Positions 61,214 to 64,000 of a DNA stretch of 64,000 nucleotides are shown here, in pieces. The stretch's first letter is position 1; each line of letters opens with the position of its first letter. The stretch spans positions 1,939,001-2,003,000 of the forward strand of contig NZ_CP048268.1 of the NCBI RefSeq assembly GCF_019469265.1. The letters are read 5' to 3'. The translations under genes were made by a program, and so were the position numbers. The notes below the pieces were generated by a model. The model was given only the letters and a program-made list of their open reading frames with translations, had not been told where the DNA came from and did no database searches. Origin of the DNA: Lactobacillus panisapium. Its GTDB lineage: Bacteria; Bacillota; Bacilli; Lactobacillales; Lactobacillaceae.

Positions 61214-61528
61214 TTAATTTGTTTTTTTATTTTCATTATAAGCATGTTGAATTAAACCGGAAGCTAAACTTTTATCCAAAGGTGCATTTAGTCTATCTGC
61301 CTGCCTAACAAGTTTATTAACTGCGGTAGTTTTCTTTTCTATTCCATTTTTTTCTGTCTTAGTTTCTTCTTGTTCAACTATTACTTGTGCAATTTTGTAC
61401 CAAACATCAAGTTTTTCGGCTAAAGAACTATTATGGATTTGGATATATGGGTATATACCCACAAATGCAAAGGCTAAAATAACAACTAGTATCCCTAACA
61501 TCATTATGAAATTCTTTATACTAATCAT
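61214..61528 (-). CDS. Holin-like small membrane protein (LLH family-like)
   Basis: ATG 61528 (MISIKNFIMMLGILVVILAF) has AAAGGAG upstream; the longer frame to 61552 overlaps the previous gene. The 104-residue protein has one membrane helix near the N-terminus and a charged helical rest (EKLDVWYKIAQVIVEQEETKTEKNGIEKKTTAVNKLVRQADRL) that fits the phage holin LLH family pattern (...EKK..AV..L). No phage or endolysin genes are adjacent. Relict of a prophage or a chromosomal lysis/membrane factor. Confidence 0.55.
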   Translation of the reverse strand: MISIKNFIMMLGILVVILAFAFVGIYPYIQIHNSSLAEKLDVWYKIAQVIVEQEETKTEKNGIEKKTTAVNKLVRQADRLNAPLDKSLASGLIQHAYNENKKTN

Positions 61529-61784
61529 TTTTATTAATCTCCTTTCTTTCAATATCAGTATTCATAAGTTTTAATTTTCTAATTTCCTCCTTTAACATAT
61601 CTATCTCGTCTTCATCTTCACGGTACTTTTCATGATAGTACTTTATATCGTTATATAGCCTTTTCCTCTCAGTTTCATCAGCTTCAAATTTTGACATTAT
61701 TCGCCAGTAATAAAGACCAATTACTATTGAAATGAGACCACCAAATGCGGTAAAAGTTAGTAGCAATAATATATCTCTATTCAT
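61521..61784 (-). CDS. Small membrane protein with coiled coil
   Basis: An 87-residue protein: one helix (LLLLTFTAFGGLISIVIGLYYW) and then a long charged coiled coil (KFEADETERKRLYNDIKYYHEKYREDEDEIDMLKEEIRKLKLMN). Its end overlaps the holin-like start by 8 bases, so the two are coupled. No known family seen. Such pairs occur in phage lysis modules (e.g. accessory of holin), but this is inference. Confidence 0.5.
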   Translation of the reverse strand: MNRDILLLLTFTAFGGLISIVIGLYYWRIMSKFEADETERKRLYNDIKYYHEKYREDEDEIDMLKEEIRKLKLMNTDIERKEINKND

Positions 61785-61992
61785 TTTATAAAACTCTTTT
61801 TATATTTTAAGCATAATAAAAACATTCTAAATGTAATCAATTATATATTTAAAATCTTTTTATTTTTAAATCTTTTTATTTTTTAAGTTACTTCTTTATA
61901 AGCTTTGTACTTATTACTAATATAGCATTATTTTGCGGTTTTTACCAAACATACGTTCTTAAATATTTTTATAATATTTTTTGAACATCTGT

Positions 61993-62041
61993 TTGCATAC
62001 GTGACAAGGATGTGTTATATTAACCTTGATATCGATATCAA
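61993..62041 (+). promoter_or_regulatory. Promoter and palindromic operator ahead of the 62086 gene
   Basis: TTGCAT (61993-61998), 17 bases, TATATT (62016-62021) followed immediately by TTGATATCGATATCAA (62026-62041), a perfect 16-bp palindrome covering the expected transcript start. The rest of 61785-61992 shows nothing definite. Confidence 0.6.
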
Positions 62042-62085
62042 TATATTAACTTGTTTTTAATTGACTTCTGAAAGGGAGAAATATC

Positions 62086-62811
62086 ATGAGTAATGCATTA
62101 ATTATTCCGAAATATAGCATAAGCAAATCCTTATATAGTAAATCTTTTACTAAAGGGCTTAATGCTACCAACTTTAATGAATACGATTCACAAATTATTT
62201 TAAGTGAACTAATAAATTTAAATTATGCAGGAGATTTCAAATTATCTGAAACCAATATAACTGAGTCTCGAATAACAATTGCACCTGATTACGGAACTTT
62301 TTTATTATTAATCATAGATAGTAGAGGTAACGCTTACTTTATTTTATATGATCTAAATGAATTTAATGATTTGTTGGATCAAAGTAGCAATAACTTTCTT
62401 AGTCTTAAAGAAATAGACTATTTAAGTGAATTTAAGATAACTGACTTTAAAAATATTGTTGGCTCTTTTCAAGGATTTGGTATTGATAATGATCTAAATA
62501 TATATATTTCTAGCGAATATCCACCTACAGTAAAAAGTTATTTTTCTCATGATAGAAAGATAATAAAAATATCCTGGAATCGAAATGAACCAAGTGACTG
62601 GAGAATTCTAGACTTATCTAGCGATAATGCTTTGGATCATGAACATTGCACTACTGAATTTAAAAATATTCAGGTCATACATGAAAATGATCTTTTTCTA
62701 ACAGTTGCCTATTATAAACTTAAAATTGATGAAAAATTGAATAGATTTGTTGAACAAATTTGTAACGGGGTGTTTGAAATTAAATGGTATACAAATGCAG
62801 ACATTTTTTAA
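62086..62811 (+). CDS. Hypothetical protein, possibly helveticin J-like
   Basis: Start ATG 62086 after AAAGGGAG. The 241-residue protein lacks a signal peptide. Parts such as QGFGIDNDLNIYISSEYPPTVKSYFSHDRKIIKISW and the tail NGVFEIKWYTN are built like the beta-propeller-type repeats of helveticin J family class III bacteriocins (ISS-x-P ... S..R.I.KI.W; IYEI.W). It is shorter than helveticin (~330). Own promoter with operator and a terminator after it: an autonomous regulated unit. Alternatively an unknown beta-rich protein. Confidence 0.45.
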   Translation: MSNALIIPKYSISKSLYSKSFTKGLNATNFNEYDSQIILSELINLNYAGDFKLSETNITESRITIAPDYGTFLLLIIDSRGNAYFILYDLNEFNDLLDQSSNNFLSLKEIDYLSEFKITDFKNIVGSFQGFGIDNDLNIYISSEYPPTVKSYFSHDRKIIKISWNRNEPSDWRILDLSSDNALDHEHCTTEFKNIQVIHENDLFLTVAYYKLKIDEKLNRFVEQICNGVFEIKWYTNADIF

Positions 62812-62872
62812 CTTACTTATTTAATTAAATATAATGACTAAAAAGTAATTCATAAAATATTTTTTATTTCCT

Positions 62873-62914
62873 TAGGACTAATTTTCAAAATTCAATTGGC
62901 ATTAGTCCTTTTTT
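62873..62914 (+). terminator. Terminator of the helveticin-like gene
   Basis: AGGACTAAT pairs with ATTAGTCCT around an 18-base loop, then six T. The rest of 62915-63172 shows only the ribosome site of the next gene. Confidence 0.8.
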
Positions 62915-63172
62915 ATACATTAATCTTAAAATTTAAGCTAATTTATATTTTCTTATTCCGTTATCTACTTAATTATCCGGCTAACTACTATTTATTCTTA
63001 TAATACAAGTTATGTTAATAAAAATCCCTGATTTTAACTTGGCGTTTGCAGATTTTATTGCTCAAAAGATCCATACAAAATATGTTTTAATTCTATTTAT
63101 CATTTTTAATAATCTTATTTCTTGCATTGGTGTATAATGTTCCCAAGTAAACGATTATATTGAGGTGATTTT

Positions 63173-64000
63173 ATGAATCTAAATAAAAAAATAGTGTTCG
63201 GTTCAGTCGCAAGTATTTTAGCGCTGGGCTCAGTAGTACCGATAATTCAAAGTTCAAATCTATCAACTGTATCTGCTAAATCAGCAACTATTACTTTAAA
63301 TCATAATTCCTACATTTACAGCTCTAATGGCAAGCGTACTTATTTTAATGGTAAAAAGACCTTAAAAACAGGTACGGTTGTAAATTCAAACGGAAAGATT
63401 TCAACTATTAATGGTAAGAATTATTATTCCATTACTAACAATGCTTATATTAAAGCTAGCAATGTAGGGATGATTGATGATCAAGTCCAAAAAGGCAATT
63501 TGCAGTTAAATTATAATTCATTTGTCTACGACAAAAACGGCAAGCGTTTATCTACATACCGTGGGAGTAAATCTAATACCCATATCAAAAAAGGCACTCC
63601 TTTAAAATATGCCACTTCTATTGAGCCTGTTGATCGAAATAGTAAACATTTTTATCTTTTAAATGACGATGGTTACAATCAATCTTGGCTACCATATGAA
63701 AAAATCGGTAATAAATATTACTACAATATTGGTGCTGGAGGCTATATCAATGCTTCGAATGTAGATAAAATTGACAATAAGCCCCTATACACTACTGAAA
63801 CTTCTGTTACAATTGAAAACTCAAATATTAAGCAGCCATTTACGATTGGTACTGGCAAAGACAAAACAGAAATACAGAATGGTAAGACTTACAACGTTGA
63901 CAGGATTACAGGTGTAACCGCTGATCCATCTAGTCTTACAGAATATCGTATCAGCGGTACTACCGATGCCTTTATTAGTTCTAACCTTGTCAAAACTAGG
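63173..64000 (+). CDS. SLAP-domain surface protein, cut by window end; paralogue of the 42013 pseudogene
   Basis: ATG 63173 follows GAGGTGAT, the same site as the 42013 gene. 276 codons are in view: signal peptide (NLNKKIVFGSVASILAL), four SLAP-type units (LNHNSYIYSSNGKRTYFN; LNYNSFVYDKNGKRLSTYR; WLPYEKIGNKYYYNIGAGGYI) and the start of the next region, GVTADPSSLTEYRISGTTDAF, which supports joining the two frames of the 42013 copy. About 65% alike to that copy over 240 residues. The end lies beyond the window. Confidence 0.85.
   Translation, partial: MNLNKKIVFGSVASILALGSVVPIIQSSNLSTVSAKSATITLNHNSYIYSSNGKRTYFNGKKTLKTGTVVNSNGKISTINGKNYYSITNNAYIKASNVGMIDDQVQKGNLQLNYNSFVYDKNGKRLSTYRGSKSNTHIKKGTPLKYATSIEPVDRNSKHFYLLNDDGYNQSWLPYEKIGNKYYYNIGAGGYINASNVDKIDNKPLYTTETSVTIENSNIKQPFTIGTGKDKTEIQNGKTYNVDRITGVTADPSSLTEYRISGTTDAFISSNLVKTR

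Overview
The window reads as chromosome of a Lactobacillus sensu stricto (acidophilus/helveticus/crispatus-type or a near relative). The evidence is an S-layer protein and many secreted proteins with C-terminal SLAP modules, an ntd nucleoside deoxyribosyltransferase of the Lactobacillus type, a D-aspartate-ligase-like plus asparagine-synthase pair suited to an L-Lys-D-Asx peptidoglycan bridge, a dltXABCD operon with a DltE-like tail, and a generally AT-rich sequence. The species cannot be fixed from the sequence alone.

Region 1 (1-12.4 kb): a cut-off cation/proton antiporter, two SLAP-anchored murein hydrolases, a competence-type sigma factor and a possible ComK-like protein, an S-layer gene with a long structured leader, a DUF1659/DUF2922 pair, an anchored repeat protein, an acidic hypothetical and Kup. 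Region 2 (12.4-28 kb): a solitary KAP-type NTPase, PepO, an MFS carrier, a LanFEG-like ABC operon under a palindromic operator, a SLAP protein with a membrane partner, then D-Asp ligase/AsnB/phosphoesterase genes of wall and amino-acid metabolism. Region 3 (28-44.4 kb): Tag glycosylase, a five-gene ABC operon, a phosphonate-type importer (phnD-C-E-E plus a second phnD) in which each phnD is preceded by a small leader ORF ending inside a terminator hairpin, stress and salvage genes, an MFS exporter, two SLAP genes (one carrying an 11-bp tandem repeat at its end, one frameshifted) and a glutamine amidotransferase.

Region 4 (44.4-58.5 kb) is the most interesting. It holds two tandem DUF4097 envelope proteins, the more GC-rich dlt operon, and a complete class III lanthipeptide cluster: transporter, LanKC synthetase and two nearly identical 43-residue precursors, each with two Ser-x-x-Ser-x-x-Cys motifs. 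An Rgg-type regulator lies upstream, divergent from a 38-residue hydrophobic mini-ORF. An 18-bp quasi-palindrome (TTTGTTCA-n-TAT-n-C-n-GAA on the minus strand) recurs upstream of the DUF4097 genes, the dlt operon and the lanthipeptide operon, which suggests one envelope/antimicrobial regulon. Region 5 (58.5-64 kb): an IS150-type IS3 element inserted in a hairpin, a 1.2-kb gene-poor stretch with a perfect 22-bp palindrome, a holin-like pair, a possible helveticin-like protein behind a palindromic operator, and the start of a paralogue of the frameshifted SLAP gene.

Together the genes mostly serve the cell envelope: S-layer, wall-bound hydrolases, teichoic acid D-alanylation, peptidoglycan bridge synthesis, and making of or coping with antimicrobial peptides. 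All calls come from reading the sequence; no database search was possible.
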